In this document: positions 21,397 to 30,904 of the stretch, in pieces
How positions within the stretch are numbered: the first letter of the stretch is position 1
Layout of the letters: the number at the start of each line of letters is the position of its first letter
Origin: Stenotrophomonas sp. MMGLT7
Lineage (GTDB): Bacteria > Pseudomonadota > Gammaproteobacteria > Xanthomonadales > Xanthomonadaceae
Direction: 5' to 3'
DNA: 64,000 nt
Assembly (NCBI RefSeq): GCF_021168555.1
Contig: NZ_JAJOZS010000009.1
Span: 93,003 to 157,002, forward strand
Program-made: the position numbers and the translations under genes
The notes under the pieces: model-generated
Seen by the model: only the letters and a program-made list of their open reading frames with translations
Database searches by the model: none
Told to the model about the DNA's origin: nothing

Positions 21397-23214
21397 TTAC
21401 TTCTTCTTCGGGATGTACAGGTCGGTGATGGTGCCGTCGTAGATCTCCGCGGCCATCGCCACCGACTCGCTGAGGGTGGGATGGGCGTGGATGGTATGGC
21501 CGATGTCCTCGGCCTCGGCGCCCATCTCGATCGCAAGACCAATTTCGGCCAGCAGGTCGCCGGCATGCACGCCGACGATGGCGCCGCCGATCACCCGATG
21601 GGTGTCCTCGTCGAAGACCAGCTTGGTGAAGCCCTCGGTACGGCCGATGCCGATGGCGCGGCCGCTGGCCGCCCACGGGAACTTGGCCACGCCGACCTTC
21701 AGGCCCCTGGCCTTGGCCTCGGTCTCGCTGACGCCGACCCAGGCGATCTCCGGGTTGGTGTAGGCCACCGACGGGATCACCCGCGCCACCCATTCCTTCT
21801 TCTCTCCGGCGGCCACTTCGGCGGCGAGCTTGCCCTCGTGGGTGGCCTTGTGCGCCAGCATCGGATTGCCGACCACGTCGCCGATGGCGAAGATGTGCGG
21901 CACGTTGGTGCGCATCTGCCGGTCCACCGGGATGAAGCCGCGCTCGCCGACCTGCACGCCGGCCTTCTCCGCGCCGATCCTGCCGCCGTTGGGCGCGCGT
22001 CCCACCGCCACCAGCACGCGGTCCCAGGTGCCCGATTCCAGCGCCGGCCTGGCGCCTTCCTCGGCGGCGAGGAAATGCACGGTGATGCCCTTCTTGCCGG
22101 CCTCGACCTTGTCGGCCTTGGTCTTGAGGTGGACCTCGACGCCCTGCTTCTTCAGCCGGTCGGCCAGCGGCTTGACCAGGTCCTTGTCGGCGCCCGGGAT
22201 CAACTGGTCCATGAACTCGACGACGGTGACCTGGCTGCCCAGCGCGCTGTACACGGTGGCCATCTCCAGGCCGATGATGCCGCCGCCGACCACGAGCAGC
22301 TTCTTCGGTACCTCGGCCAGTTCCAGCGCGTCGGTGGAATCCATCACCCGCTCGTCGTCCCACGGGAAGTTGGGCAGCTTCACCGCCTGCGAGCCGGCGG
22401 CGATGATCGCCTGCTCGAAGCGCAGCAGCTGGATCTTGCCGTCGTCGCCGACGATCTCCAGCTCGTGCGGCGAGACGAACGTGGCCACGCCCTGCACGGT
22501 GCGCACCTTGCGCTGCCTGGCCATGCCGGCCAGGCCCTTGGTGAGCTGGCCGACCACCTTCTCCTTGTACTCGCGCAGCTTGTCCAGGGCGATCTTCGGC
22601 TTGCCGAAATCCACGCCGAAATCGCCGGCGTGCGCGGCTTCGTCGATCACCGCGGCGGCGTGCAGCAGCGCCTTGGAAGGAATGCAGCCGACGTTGAGGC
22701 AGACGCCGCCCAGGCTGGCGTAGCGCTCGACCAGCACCGTGTCCAGGCCCAGGTCGGCGGCACGGAACGCGGCGGTGTAGCCGCCGGGACCGGCGCCTAG
22801 CACGACGATGCCGCACTCGATGTCGGCGCTGCGGCCGGTGGACGGCAGCGCCTTGGCGGCCACCGCCGGGTCCGGGGCGCGATGCGACGGCGTCACCGGC
22901 GGCTTGTGCGCGGGCGCTTCGGCGGGCTTGGCCGGTTCGGCCGCCTTGGCGGCCGGGGCCGCGGCATCGCCGGCGCCCTCGGTCTCCAGCAGCGCGATCA
23001 CGTCGCCCTCGGACAGGTGGTCGCCGAGCTTGACCTTCAGTTCCTTGATCACGCCGGCGGCGGCCGAGGGCACTTCCAGCGTGGCCTTGTCCGATTCCAG
23101 CGTCACCAGGCCCTGGTCCTTGGCGACGGTGTCGCCGGCCGCGACCAGCACTTCGATCACCGGCACGCCGCTGTAGTCGCCGATGTCCGGGACCTTGACC
23201 TCGATTACCGCCAT
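21397..23214 (-). CDS. lpdA: Dihydrolipoyl dehydrogenase (E3) with N-terminal lipoyl domain
   Basis: A 605-residue E3 of the pyruvate dehydrogenase complex, about 130 residues longer than plain E3. Residues 1-80 are a lipoyl domain with the lipoylated lysine in ESDKATLEVPS, followed by an Ala/Pro/Lys-rich linker (about 80-125). The flavin domain begins GIVVLGAGPGGYTAAFRA; the redox cysteines are in GGVCLNVGCIPSKALL, the NAD-binding GGGIIGLEMATVY is central, and the catalytic His is in HAHPTLSESVAMAAE. The start at 23214 is set by the lipoyl-domain N-terminus. It follows aceF by about 100 bp in the same direction. Confidence 0.97.
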   Translation of the reverse strand: MAVIEVKVPDIGDYSGVPVIEVLVAAGDTVAKDQGLVTLESDKATLEVPSAAAGVIKELKVKLGDHLSEGDVIALLETEGAGDAAAPAAKAAEPAKPAEAPAHKPPVTPSHRAPDPAVAAKALPSTGRSADIECGIVVLGAGPGGYTAAFRAADLGLDTVLVERYASLGGVCLNVGCIPSKALLHAAAVIDEAAHAGDFGVDFGKPKIALDKLREYKEKVVGQLTKGLAGMARQRKVRTVQGVATFVSPHELEIVGDDGKIQLLRFEQAIIAAGSQAVKLPNFPWDDERVMDSTDALELAEVPKKLLVVGGGIIGLEMATVYSALGSQVTVVEFMDQLIPGADKDLVKPLADRLKKQGVEVHLKTKADKVEAGKKGITVHFLAAEEGARPALESGTWDRVLVAVGRAPNGGRIGAEKAGVQVGERGFIPVDRQMRTNVPHIFAIGDVVGNPMLAHKATHEGKLAAEVAAGEKKEWVARVIPSVAYTNPEIAWVGVSETEAKARGLKVGVAKFPWAASGRAIGIGRTEGFTKLVFDEDTHRVIGGAIVGVHAGDLLAEIGLAIEMGAEAEDIGHTIHAHPTLSESVAMAAEIYDGTITDLYIPKKK

Positions 23215-23318
23215 GGGGCTTCTCCTGTTGGCCCGCGCCATCGGCGGCGGGCATTGATGCTGTTCTTGGAAGCGGCGCCGGATGCTGCCCGGCGCGCGCG
23301 AAGGATCGCGCCGCCGGG

Positions 23319-24725
23319 TTACAGCAGCACGCGGCGCATGTCCGCCAGCACCTGCGACAGATAGGTGGTGAAGCGCGCGGCGGCGGCGCCGTCGATGACG
23401 CGGTGGTCGTAGCTCAGCGACAGCGGCAGCAGCAGCTTCGGCTGGAACTGCTTGCCGTCCCATACCGGCTGGATAGAGGACTTGGACACGCCCAGGATCG
23501 CCACTTCCGGCGCGTTGACGATCGGGGTGAAGGCGGTGCCGCCGATGCCGCCGAGCGAGCTGATCGAGAAGCAGCCGCCGCTCATCTCGGCCGGGCCGAG
23601 CTTGCCGTCGCGCGCCTTCTTGGCCAGTGCGCCGGTCTCCTCGGCGATCTCGAACACGCCCTTGCGGTCGACGTCGCGGATCACCGGCACCACCAGCCCG
23701 TTGGGCGTGTCGGCGGCGAAGCCGATGTGGAAGTACTTCTTCAGCGTCAGGTTCTCGCCGGCGGCGTCGAGCGAGGCGTTGAAATCGGGGAACTGCTTGA
23801 GCGCCGCGGCGCTGGCCTTGATCAGGAAGGCGAGCATGGTCAGCTTGACGCCGCTCTTGGCCTTCTCCTGCTCCTTGTTGAGCTGCACCCGCAGGGCTTC
23901 CAGCTCGGTGATGTCGGCCTGCTCGAACTGGGTGACGTGCGGGATCATCGCCCAGTTGCGGGCGAGGTTGGCGCCGGAGATCTTCTTGATCCGCGACAGC
24001 GGCTTGACCTCGACCTCGCCGAACTTGGCGAAGTCCACCTTCGGCCACGGCAGCAGGTTCAGGCCGCCGCCGGCCGCCGCCGACGCACCGGCACCGGCGG
24101 CGCCGCCGGACAGCGCGGCCTTGACGAACTTCTGCACGTCCTCGCGGGTGATGCGCCCGCCCTTCTCGCTGCCGCTCACCTGCGCCAGGTCCACGCCCAG
24201 CTCGCGCGCGAACACGCGCACCGCCGGGCTGGCATACGGCACCTTGGACGGCAGCACGCTGTCGGCGTCGAACTTGACCGGCGGCGTGGCCGGCGCGCCG
24301 GCGGAAGCCGGCTGCGGGCGCACCGACTCGACCTGCTCGATCTCGCGCCGGGCCAGGCCGTCCGGCTGCAGGGCGCCTTCGCTGTTGGGCTCGACCTGCG
24401 CGCCGGTCTCCGAGGCGGGCGTCTCCTTGGCCGCGGCCTCGGGGGCGGCGGCCTTCTGCGGCGGCGGCGCGGCGGCGGCATCGTCGGCCGCCTCGATCAG
24501 CGCCACCACGGCGCCCTCGGATAGGGTGTCGCCGAGCTTGACCTTGAGCTCCTTGACCACGCCGGCGTAGGCGGACGGCACTTCCAGCGTGGCCTTGTCC
24601 GACTCCAGCGTCACCAGGCCCTGGTCCTTGGCCACCGTGTCGCCGACCGCGACCAGCACCTCGATCACCGGGACGTCGCTGTAGTCACCGATATCGGGGA
24701 CACGTGCTTCCTTGATTTCGGCCAT
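23319..24725 (-). CDS. aceF: Pyruvate dehydrogenase E2 (dihydrolipoamide acetyltransferase)
   Basis: A 468-residue E2 core subunit. One N-terminal lipoyl domain (lysine in ESDKATLEVPS), an Ala/Pro linker, a peripheral-subunit-binding domain (SPAVRVFARELGVDLAQVSGSEKGGRI region) and the acetyltransferase domain ending with the active-site SYDHRVIDGA. Its lipoyl domain is nearly the same as that of LpdA next door. No aceE lies in the window, as is common where E1 is encoded elsewhere. It is the first gene of a two-gene unit with lpdA. Confidence 0.97.
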   Translation of the reverse strand: MAEIKEARVPDIGDYSDVPVIEVLVAVGDTVAKDQGLVTLESDKATLEVPSAYAGVVKELKVKLGDTLSEGAVVALIEAADDAAAAPPPQKAAAPEAAAKETPASETGAQVEPNSEGALQPDGLARREIEQVESVRPQPASAGAPATPPVKFDADSVLPSKVPYASPAVRVFARELGVDLAQVSGSEKGGRITREDVQKFVKAALSGGAAGAGASAAAGGGLNLLPWPKVDFAKFGEVEVKPLSRIKKISGANLARNWAMIPHVTQFEQADITELEALRVQLNKEQEKAKSGVKLTMLAFLIKASAAALKQFPDFNASLDAAGENLTLKKYFHIGFAADTPNGLVVPVIRDVDRKGVFEIAEETGALAKKARDGKLGPAEMSGGCFSISSLGGIGGTAFTPIVNAPEVAILGVSKSSIQPVWDGKQFQPKLLLPLSLSYDHRVIDGAAAARFTTYLSQVLADMRRVLL

Positions 24726-24931
24726 GCGGGGACTCCGGCTACAGATGGGAAACGCCTATTGTGGCGGTGCGCGGCGCAAGCGCCAACCGTTGCCGGCGAA
24801 ATTTTCCGTCTCTTGTCCGCTTACCGCCTGGCGCGGGCCGGGCCGGGGCCGCCGGCCGCGTCCGTTCGGGTACGGCGGCGCCTTGCATGAATGGCCGCCA
24901 CAGGCTCCGTGGCGGCGGGCCGCGACCGGCC

Positions 24932-25453
24932 CTATGGCAACAGATGCGACTGCAGCACGCGCCAGGCGGCGAACAGGCGTTCCAGCGGGAAGGAGGCGTT
25001 GGCCGGGCTGGTCGAGGGCAGCGCGAGCAGCTCGAAGCGGACCTGCCCGGGCAGCCCCGGCAGCACCTGCCGGCGGAAGGCCTGCGCGGCGGCGGCGCCG
25101 TTGCAGGCCACCGCCGCCAGCCGCGGCAGGCCGGCGATGCGTTCGGCCAGCGGGTTGATCACCGCGCTGCCGCGCACGATCGCGCTGTCCAGGCTGCCCG
25201 GGCGCACGCATTCGTCGATGACGTCCCAGAGCCCGACACCGGCATCGAGCATGGCCTGGATGCGCGCGTCGTAGGACAGGCCGGGATCGAAGCCGCACAG
25301 CCGCGCCATGATGGGCCAGAAGCGGTTGCGCGGATGGGCGTAATAGCGCTGCGCCTGCAACGAGGCGGCCCCGGGCATCGAGCCCAGAACCAGCACCCGG
25401 CAGTCGTCGCGGATCTGCGCGGGCAGGCCTTTCAGGACAGGATTTTCCGTCAC
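24932..25453 (-). CDS. DNA-deoxyinosine glycosylase (UDG family 6, HDG-like)
   Basis: A 173-residue uracil-DNA-glycosylase superfamily protein. The N-terminal LVLGSMPGAASLQAQRYYAH followed by PRNRFWPIM matches the family 6 (HDG) motif with the catalytic Asn in HPRNRFW. The C-terminal motif LPSTSPANA contacts DNA. It removes hypoxanthine from DNA in base excision repair. The start is GTG at 25453. It is monocistronic and divergent from ompW. Confidence 0.9.
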   Translation of the reverse strand: MTENPVLKGLPAQIRDDCRVLVLGSMPGAASLQAQRYYAHPRNRFWPIMARLCGFDPGLSYDARIQAMLDAGVGLWDVIDECVRPGSLDSAIVRGSAVINPLAERIAGLPRLAAVACNGAAAAQAFRRQVLPGLPGQVRFELLALPSTSPANASFPLERLFAAWRVLQSHLLP

Positions 25454-25635
25454 GTCGCGGGCAACTCGATGAATGATGGAAAAGATTAAAACCTCGTTAT
25501 CGCAAAGGTTTGCGGAAAGTTGCTGAACGACGCCGCGTCGATGGTCGCGAGGGTGGGCGGCGATTCATGTCCACGCGCCTAGGTTGTGCACCGCCCACTC
25601 CCAAGGGCCTAAAAACATCAACTGAGGAGATACCC

Positions 25636-26313
25636 ATGAGGTCCTTTAAGATTCTTAGCCTGGCTGTCGTTTCCGCGCTTGCCTTCGCACCTGCCGCGTT
25701 CGCGCAGGATGGCACCGTTTCCGCACAGCAGGACATCTACGGCAAGCCGATCAGCACCGAGACCGCGTCCGGCAAGCACTGGGCGGTGGTCGGCGGCGTG
25801 ACGCTGCTGCAGCCCAAGGACGATGCCGCCGCCGGCATCCGCAAGATTGACGGCGGCCCGGCGCCGACGCTGAGCGCCAGCTACTACTTCACCGACAACT
25901 GGGCGGTGGAGCTGTGGGGCGCGGCCGACAAGTTCGACCACCGCGTGAACGGTCCGGCCGGCAAGATCGGCACGGTCGAGCAGCAGCCGATCGCGCTGAG
26001 CGCGCAGTACCACTTCGGCCAGGCGGACAACACCTTCCGTCCGTTCGTCGGCGTCGGCTACTACGAGTCGAACTTCAGCAACGAGAAGATCGACGGCGTC
26101 TCGGCCAGCGGCCAGCACGTGGGCCTGGAAACCGCCAAGGGCGCCATCGGCACCGTCGGCGTGGACATGAACATCAACTCCACCTGGTTCGCCCGCGCCG
26201 ATGCGCGCTACATGCACGCGCGCCCGGAACTGCAGGTCGGCGGCGCCGGCACCGGCGAGGACCTGAAGCTGGATCCGTGGACCGTGGGCGTGGGCATCGG
26301 CGCACGCTTCTGA
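25636..26313 (+). CDS. ompW: OmpW-family outer-membrane protein
   Basis: A 225-residue protein with a signal peptide (MRSFKILSLAVVSALAFAPA then AFAQ) and an OmpW-type eight-strand barrel (ASYYFTDNWAVELWG, YHFGQADNTFRPFVGVGYY, DARYMHARPELQVGG) ending VGIGARF. The start at 25636 has GAGGAG seven bases upstream. OmpW proteins form narrow hydrophobic channels in the outer membrane. It is monocistronic with a strong terminator. Confidence 0.93.
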   Translation: MRSFKILSLAVVSALAFAPAAFAQDGTVSAQQDIYGKPISTETASGKHWAVVGGVTLLQPKDDAAAGIRKIDGGPAPTLSASYYFTDNWAVELWGAADKFDHRVNGPAGKIGTVEQQPIALSAQYHFGQADNTFRPFVGVGYYESNFSNEKIDGVSASGQHVGLETAKGAIGTVGVDMNINSTWFARADARYMHARPELQVGGAGTGEDLKLDPWTVGVGIGARF

Positions 26314-26339
26314 TTCGAAGGATTCATCGCTGCAATCGG

Positions 26340-26370
26340 AAACGGGCCTTTCGGCCCGTTTTCCTTTTCT
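26340..26370 (+). terminator. Intrinsic terminator of ompW
   Basis: The stem AAACGGGCC/GGCCCGTTT with a TTTC loop is followed by TCCTTTTCT, 26 bp after the ompW stop. Confidence 0.92.
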
Positions 26371-26391
26371 GCCTTCTTTCGCAGGAGCTTT

Positions 26392-26459
26392 GTAGGAGCG
26401 ACTTCAGTCGCGACGAGGCTCTACCGGCGAAGCCTCATCGCGACTGAAGTCGCTCCTAC
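26392..26459. repeat. Paired REP-like element (GTAGGAGCGACTTCAGTCGC family)
   Basis: Inverted arms around a short loop between the convergent ompW and metQ genes. Same family as 20399-20465. Confidence 0.93.
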
Positions 26460-26481
26460 GAGAGCGGCGGCGCCGGTCGGA

Positions 26482-27282
26482 TCAGAACGCCGGCAGCACC
26501 GCGCCGTGGTACTGACTCTCGATGAAGGCCTTGACCTCGGGGCTGGTCAGCGCCTTGGCCAGCTTCTGCACGCGCGGGTCGTCCTTGTTGTCGCTGCGCG
26601 CCACCAGGAAGTTCACGTAGGGGGAATCGCTGCTCTCGATCGCCAGCGCATCCTTGGTCGGGTTGAGCCCGGCATCGAGTGCGTAGTTGGTGTTGATCAG
26701 CGCCAGGTCCACCTGACCGAGCACGCGCGGCAGCATCGCCGAGTCCAGTTCGCGGAACTTGAGCTGCTTGGGGTTGGCGACGATGTCGCGCTGGGTGGAC
26801 AGCGCGTTGGACGGGTCCTTGAGCTTGATCAGCCCGGCCTTGTCGAGCAGGATCAGCGCCCGCGAGTTGTTGCTGGGATCGTTGGGAATCACCACGTCCG
26901 CGCCCTGCGGCAGTTCGTCCAGCGACTTGTAACGGCGCGAATAGGCGCCGAACGGCTCGATGTGCACGCCGACCGCGGTGACCAGGTCGGACTTGCGGTC
27001 GCGGTTGTAGGCATCCAGGTACGGCTCGGTCTGGAAGTAGTTGACGTCGATCTGCTTCTGCGCGACCTGGTCGTTGGGCTGCACGTAGTCGTTGAACACG
27101 CGCACGTCCAGCTGCACGCCCTCCTTGGCCAGGATCGGCTTGACCACTTCGAGGATCTCCGCGTGCGGCACCGCGGTGGCGGCCACGCTGAGCCGGTCGG
27201 TCGACGCGTCCTGCCTGCCGCCGCAGGCGGACAGGCCCAGCGCGGCGACGGCAAGGACGAAGGTGGAGGCAAGCTTGTTCAT
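26482..27282 (-). CDS. metQ: D-methionine-binding lipoprotein MetQ
   Basis: A 266-residue substrate-binding lipoprotein of the methionine ABC importer (NlpA family). Lipobox LGLSAC near residue 20. Family motifs: PHAEILEVVKPILAKEG, DYVQPNDQVAQKQIDVNYFQ, and VVIPNDPSNNSRALILL. The start at 27282 is fixed by the signal peptide. It is the third gene of metNIQ, 65 bp after metI. Confidence 0.96.
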   Translation of the reverse strand: MNKLASTFVLAVAALGLSACGGRQDASTDRLSVAATAVPHAEILEVVKPILAKEGVQLDVRVFNDYVQPNDQVAQKQIDVNYFQTEPYLDAYNRDRKSDLVTAVGVHIEPFGAYSRRYKSLDELPQGADVVIPNDPSNNSRALILLDKAGLIKLKDPSNALSTQRDIVANPKQLKFRELDSAMLPRVLGQVDLALINTNYALDAGLNPTKDALAIESSDSPYVNFLVARSDNKDDPRVQKLAKALTSPEVKAFIESQYHGAVLPAF

Positions 27283-27347
27283 GGGAAATCGATCCTGTGT
27301 CTTGGAATGCAATCGGGGCCGGCGACGGCGCCTGCCCAGGTTCTTGT

Positions 27348-28040
27348 TCAGCGCCGGCTGTAGTGCAGCACCAGCCGGTCGCCCAGCATCTGCAGCAGCT
27401 GCACCAGCACCAGCAGCAGCACCACCGTCACCAGCGCCACGTCCGAGTGCGAGCGCAGGTAGCCCTCGCGGTAGGCGACGTCGCCCAGTCCGCCGGAGCC
27501 GATCGCGCCGCCCATCGCGGTGAAGCCGATCAGCGCGATCGTGGTCACCGTGGCGCCGGCGATCAGGCCCGGCAGCGCCTCCGGCAGCAGCACCCGCGAC
27601 ACCAGCTGCCAGGTGGTCGCGCCCATCGCCTGGGACGCCTCGACCACGCCGCGGTCGACCTCGCGCAATGCGGTCTCCACCAGCCGCGCGTAGAACGGCG
27701 CCGCGCCCACCACCAACGGCAGGATCGCTCCGCGCACCCCCAGCGAGGTGCCCATCACCCACAGCGTCAGCGGGATCATCGCGATCATCAGGATGATGAA
27801 GGGGACCGAGCGCAGCAGGTTGACCACCAGTGCCAGCACGCCGTGCAGCAGCGGCCGGCGGCGGAAGCGCGGCGAGCCGCTGAGGAACAGCAGCACGCCC
27901 AGCGGCAGCCCCAGCAGCAGCGTCAGCGGCAGCGAGCCGCCCAGCATCAGCAGGGTGTCGAAGGTGGCACGGCCGATGTCGGCCCAGGTGCCGGCATCGA
28001 GGTTGCGGAAGAAGCCGGGGGCGGCGGCGATCGGGTTCAT
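27348..28040 (-). CDS. metI: Methionine ABC transporter permease MetI
   Basis: A 230-residue BPD-type permease with five hydrophobic helices. The EAA-loop motif is [30 protein letters not shown]. The ATG at 28040 overlaps the metN stop by 4 bp (ATGA), fixing the start despite a much longer open frame upstream. It pairs with MetN and MetQ. Confidence 0.96.
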   Translation of the reverse strand: MNPIAAAPGFFRNLDAGTWADIGRATFDTLLMLGGSLPLTLLLGLPLGVLLFLSGSPRFRRRPLLHGVLALVVNLLRSVPFIILMIAMIPLTLWVMGTSLGVRGAILPLVVGAAPFYARLVETALREVDRGVVEASQAMGATTWQLVSRVLLPEALPGLIAGATVTTIALIGFTAMGGAIGSGGLGDVAYREGYLRSHSDVALVTVVLLLVLVQLLQMLGDRLVLHYSRR

Positions 28041-29041
28041 GCGCGCAGTTCCTCCACGGCGACGCCGGCGGCGGCGAAGCGTGCCTGCGCCTGGGCGACG
28101 TCGCCGCCGACCAGGGCCACGGTGAGCTGGCCGTAGGGCGTGTCCTTGATGCGGTCGATGCGGCCGGACAGGATGTTGTAGTCCACCCCGGTCTCGCGGG
28201 CGATGCGCCCGAGCAGCGGCTGGTAGGTATCGGCGCCGAGGAAGGTCAGGCGCAGGATGCGCCCGGCCACCGCGTCGAAGTCGCGATGCAGGCCGTTCTC
28301 GCCGTACTCGTCCTCGGAGACGAAGCGCCGGGTGGTGGGATGGCGCGGATGCAGGAACACCTGGGTCACCGGCCCGGTCTCGACCAGGCGCCCGCCATCG
28401 AGCACGCCGACACGGTCGCAGACGCGGCGGATGACCTCCATCTCGTGGGTGATCAGCACGATGGTCAGGCCCAACTCGCGGTTGATCTGCGCCAGCAGCT
28501 GCAGCACCGAGGCGGTGGTCTGCGGGTCGAGCGCGCTGGTGGCCTCGTCGCACAGCAGGAAGCGCGGGCCGGTGGCCAGCGCGCGGGCGATGCCCACGCG
28601 CTGCTTCTGCCCGCCCGACAGCTGCGCCGGGTACTTGCCGGCGTGGTCGGACAGGCCGACGCGCTCGAGCAGTTCGGCCACGCGCGCGTCGATCCGCTCG
28701 TGCGCGGTGCCGGCCAGCTGCAGCGGGAAGGCGACGTTGCCGGCCACGGTGCGCGAGGACAGCAGGTTGAAGTGCTGGAAGATCATGCCGATGCGCCGGC
28801 GCAGCACGCGCAAGCCGTCGCGGTCGAGCGCGGTGACGTCGTCGCCGTCGATCAGCAGGCGCCCGCCGCTCGGTTCCTCCAGGCGGTTGATCAGCCGGAT
28901 CAGGGTGGACTTGCCGGCCCCGGAATGGCCGACGATGCCGAACACCTCGCCGCTTTCGATGGTCAGGTCGAGCGGATGCAGCGCGACGACCTGGCGGTCG
29001 CCGACGGCATAGGACTTCTGCAGTTGCTGGAACTCGATCAC
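28037..29041 (-). CDS. metN: Methionine ABC transporter ATP-binding protein MetN
   Basis: A 334-residue ATPase. Walker [10 protein letters not shown], signature [15 protein letters not shown], Walker [14 protein letters not shown], and a C-terminal NIL domain (from about residue 260: [19 protein letters not shown]) that senses methionine in this family. GTG start at 29041. First gene of metNIQ. The 137-bp upstream spacer shows no riboswitch fold that could be recognised by eye. Confidence 0.96.
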   Translation of the reverse strand: MIEFQQLQKSYAVGDRQVVALHPLDLTIESGEVFGIVGHSGAGKSTLIRLINRLEEPSGGRLLIDGDDVTALDRDGLRVLRRRIGMIFQHFNLLSSRTVAGNVAFPLQLAGTAHERIDARVAELLERVGLSDHAGKYPAQLSGGQKQRVGIARALATGPRFLLCDEATSALDPQTTASVLQLLAQINRELGLTIVLITHEMEVIRRVCDRVGVLDGGRLVETGPVTQVFLHPRHPTTRRFVSEDEYGENGLHRDFDAVAGRILRLTFLGADTYQPLLGRIARETGVDYNILSGRIDRIKDTPYGQLTVALVGGDVAQAQARFAAAGVAVEELRA

Positions 29042-29178
29042 CGGGTGGGGGCGCCGGAAAGCCGAAGGGGCGTGAAGCCTAACAGTGCACGGCGGGCATG
29101 GCCCGCGCCAGCCCCCGGAAGCTTATGTCGTTTCGTTCTAAGCATGCACGGAACGCCATTCGTCCCCTGCGTCCACGG

Positions 29179-30075
29179 TCACGGATGCTCCAGCGGGCCG
29201 GGGGCACGGACGCCCTTCACCCGCTCGCGCCGCATCAGGTACAGGCCGCTGGCGACGATGATCGCCGCGCCGAGCCAGGTGGCGCGGTCGGGCAGCGTGG
29301 TCCACAGCAGCCAGTCCCAGGCGATCACCCAGACCAGGCCGGTGTACTCCAGCGGTGCCACCATCGAGGCCTCGCCGAGCTGGAAGGCGCGGGTCAGCGC
29401 GACCTGCCCCAGCGCCCCGGCCAGGCCCATGCCGGCGATCAGCCAGCCGTCGCCGGCGCGCAGCGGCGTCCAGTCGGGAGCGGCCAGGACGCCGGCACCC
29501 AGCGCCATCACCAGCAGGAAGCACACCACCATCGACTGCGGGGTGTCGGTGCGGGTGAGCAGGCTCACCGTCACCGAGGCGATGGCATAGGCCAGCGCCG
29601 CCAGCAGCACCATGAACCCGGCCAGCGAGACGATGCCGCCCATGCCCGGGCGCAGCACCACCAGCACGCCGGCCAGGCCGATGGCGATGGCGGTCCAGCG
29701 CCGCGGCCCCACCCGCTCGCCCAGCAGCGGCACCGACAGCGCCGCCACCAGCAGCGGCGAGACGAAGTAGATCGTGTAGGCGGTGGACAGCGACAGCCGC
29801 TTCAGCGCGTAGGCGAAGCAGAAGATCATCACGATGCCGAGCACCCCGCGCAGCAGCTGCAGGCCCCAGCGCCGCGGCAGCAGCGAGCGCGGTCCGGCCG
29901 TGGCCAGCACCCACGCCAGCACGAACGGCAGCGAGGCCGAGCCGCGCAGCATCGTCACCTGCATCGGCGGATAGCGGGCGGACAGCAGCTTCATCGCCGC
30001 GTCCATCAGCGAGAAGGCGGCGACGGCGCCGAGCATCCACAGGGCGGCGCGCGCGGGTTGGCGTTGCGGGGGCAT
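29179..30075 (-). CDS. EamA/DMT-family permease
   Basis: A 298-residue membrane protein with ten hydrophobic helices arranged as two EamA repeats (about 10-145 and 155-285), including SLSTAYTIYFVSPLLVAALS and GALGQVALTRAFQLGEASMVAPLEYTG. RhaT/EamA-type exporters of metabolites. The substrate is unknown. It is divergent from yajQ. Confidence 0.9.
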   Translation of the reverse strand: MPPQRQPARAALWMLGAVAAFSLMDAAMKLLSARYPPMQVTMLRGSASLPFVLAWVLATAGPRSLLPRRWGLQLLRGVLGIVMIFCFAYALKRLSLSTAYTIYFVSPLLVAALSVPLLGERVGPRRWTAIAIGLAGVLVVLRPGMGGIVSLAGFMVLLAALAYAIASVTVSLLTRTDTPQSMVVCFLLVMALGAGVLAAPDWTPLRAGDGWLIAGMGLAGALGQVALTRAFQLGEASMVAPLEYTGLVWVIAWDWLLWTTLPDRATWLGAAIIVASGLYLMRRERVKGVRAPGPLEHP

Positions 30076-30129
30076 GCGCCATTATCGCCAGGCGCCGGCG
30101 GCCACGTCATGTGCGCGATCGCCCGCGCC

Positions 30130-30137
30130 TATAAAAT
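30130..30137 (+). promoter_or_regulatory. Candidate -10 element for yajQ
   Basis: TATAAAAT lies 32 bp upstream of the yajQ start. No good -35 hexamer is visible at standard spacing. Confidence 0.45.
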
Positions 30138-30168
30138 GTACGCCGTATCTTCGCAAAGGAACCCCGCC

Positions 30169-30651
30169 ATGCCCTCCTTCGACGTCGTCTCCGAAGTGGA
30201 CAAGCACGAACTCACCAACGCCGTCGACCAGGCCAACCGCGAGCTGACCACGCGCTTCGACTTCAAGGGCGTGGACGCGAAGTTCGTTCTCGACGATGCC
30301 ACCATCAGCCAGTCCGCGCCCAGCGACTTCCAGCTCAAGCAGATGAGCGACATCCTGCGCGCGCGGCTGATCGCCCGCGGCATCGACGTGCGCTGCCTGG
30401 AGTTCGGCGACGTCGAGACCAACCTGGCCGGCGCGCGGCAGAAGATCACCGTCAAGCAGGGCATCGAGCAGAAGATCGCCAAGCAGATCGTGGCCAAGAT
30501 CAAGGAAGCCAAGATCAAGGTCGAGGCGCAGATCAACGGCGACAAGCTGCGCTTGACCGGCAAGAAGCGCGACGACCTGCAGGACGCCATCGCGCTGCTG
30601 AAGAAGGCCGAGCTGGAACTGCCGCTGCAGTTCGACAACTTCCGCGACTGA
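30169..30651 (+). CDS. YajQ-family cyclic di-GMP-binding protein
   Basis: A 160-residue protein beginning MPSFDVVSEVDKHELTNAVD, with the full YajQ pattern (TTRFDFKGVDAKFVLDD, KQGIEQKIAKQIVAKIKEAKIKV, LKKAELELPLQFDNFRD). The start at 30169 has AAGGA eight bases upstream; the longer frame upstream is not homologous. In Xanthomonas the orthologue binds cyclic di-GMP and affects virulence gene expression through a partner regulator. That role is known for the family, not shown here. Confidence 0.95.
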   Translation: MPSFDVVSEVDKHELTNAVDQANRELTTRFDFKGVDAKFVLDDATISQSAPSDFQLKQMSDILRARLIARGIDVRCLEFGDVETNLAGARQKITVKQGIEQKIAKQIVAKIKEAKIKVEAQINGDKLRLTGKKRDDLQDAIALLKKAELELPLQFDNFRD

Positions 30652-30716
30652 GCCGCCGCTGCGCGCGGGATCGACGCCGCCGCTGCAGGAGCGACTGCCG
30701 CACCTTCGATGGCATA

Positions 30717-30734
30717 GGCGGGCCCTGGCCCGCC
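30717..30734. repeat. GGCGGG-type palindrome
   Basis: GGCGGGCC-CT-GGCCCGCC, a perfect 8-bp stem 66 bp after yajQ. Same type as the atpH-atpA palindromes. Confidence 0.7.
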
Positions 30735-30798
30735 AAACCGCACTCGCACAGCCGTCCCCGAGCCTTGATCGTTGCTGCACGGCGCCATTGCCGCTGTC

Positions 30799-30866
30799 GT
30801 AGGAGCGACTTCAGTCGCGATGGGGCTTTATCGAGAAAGCCCCATCGCGACTGAAGTCGCTCCTAC
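30799..30866. repeat. Paired REP-like element (GTAGGAGCGACTTCAGTCGC family)
   Basis: Inverted arms between yajQ and the convergent AcoR-like gene; the arms extend through GATGGGGCTTT / AAAGCCCCATC. Confidence 0.93.
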
Positions 30867-30904
30867 AGCAGGTCGCCTGCCATGGTTGCCTGCGCCGGCC
30901 CCGG

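Noticed and set aside
29042..29178. SAM-type riboswitch or MetJ operator upstream of metN
   Set aside because: No riboswitch core or AGACGTCT-type boxes were seen in the short spacer.
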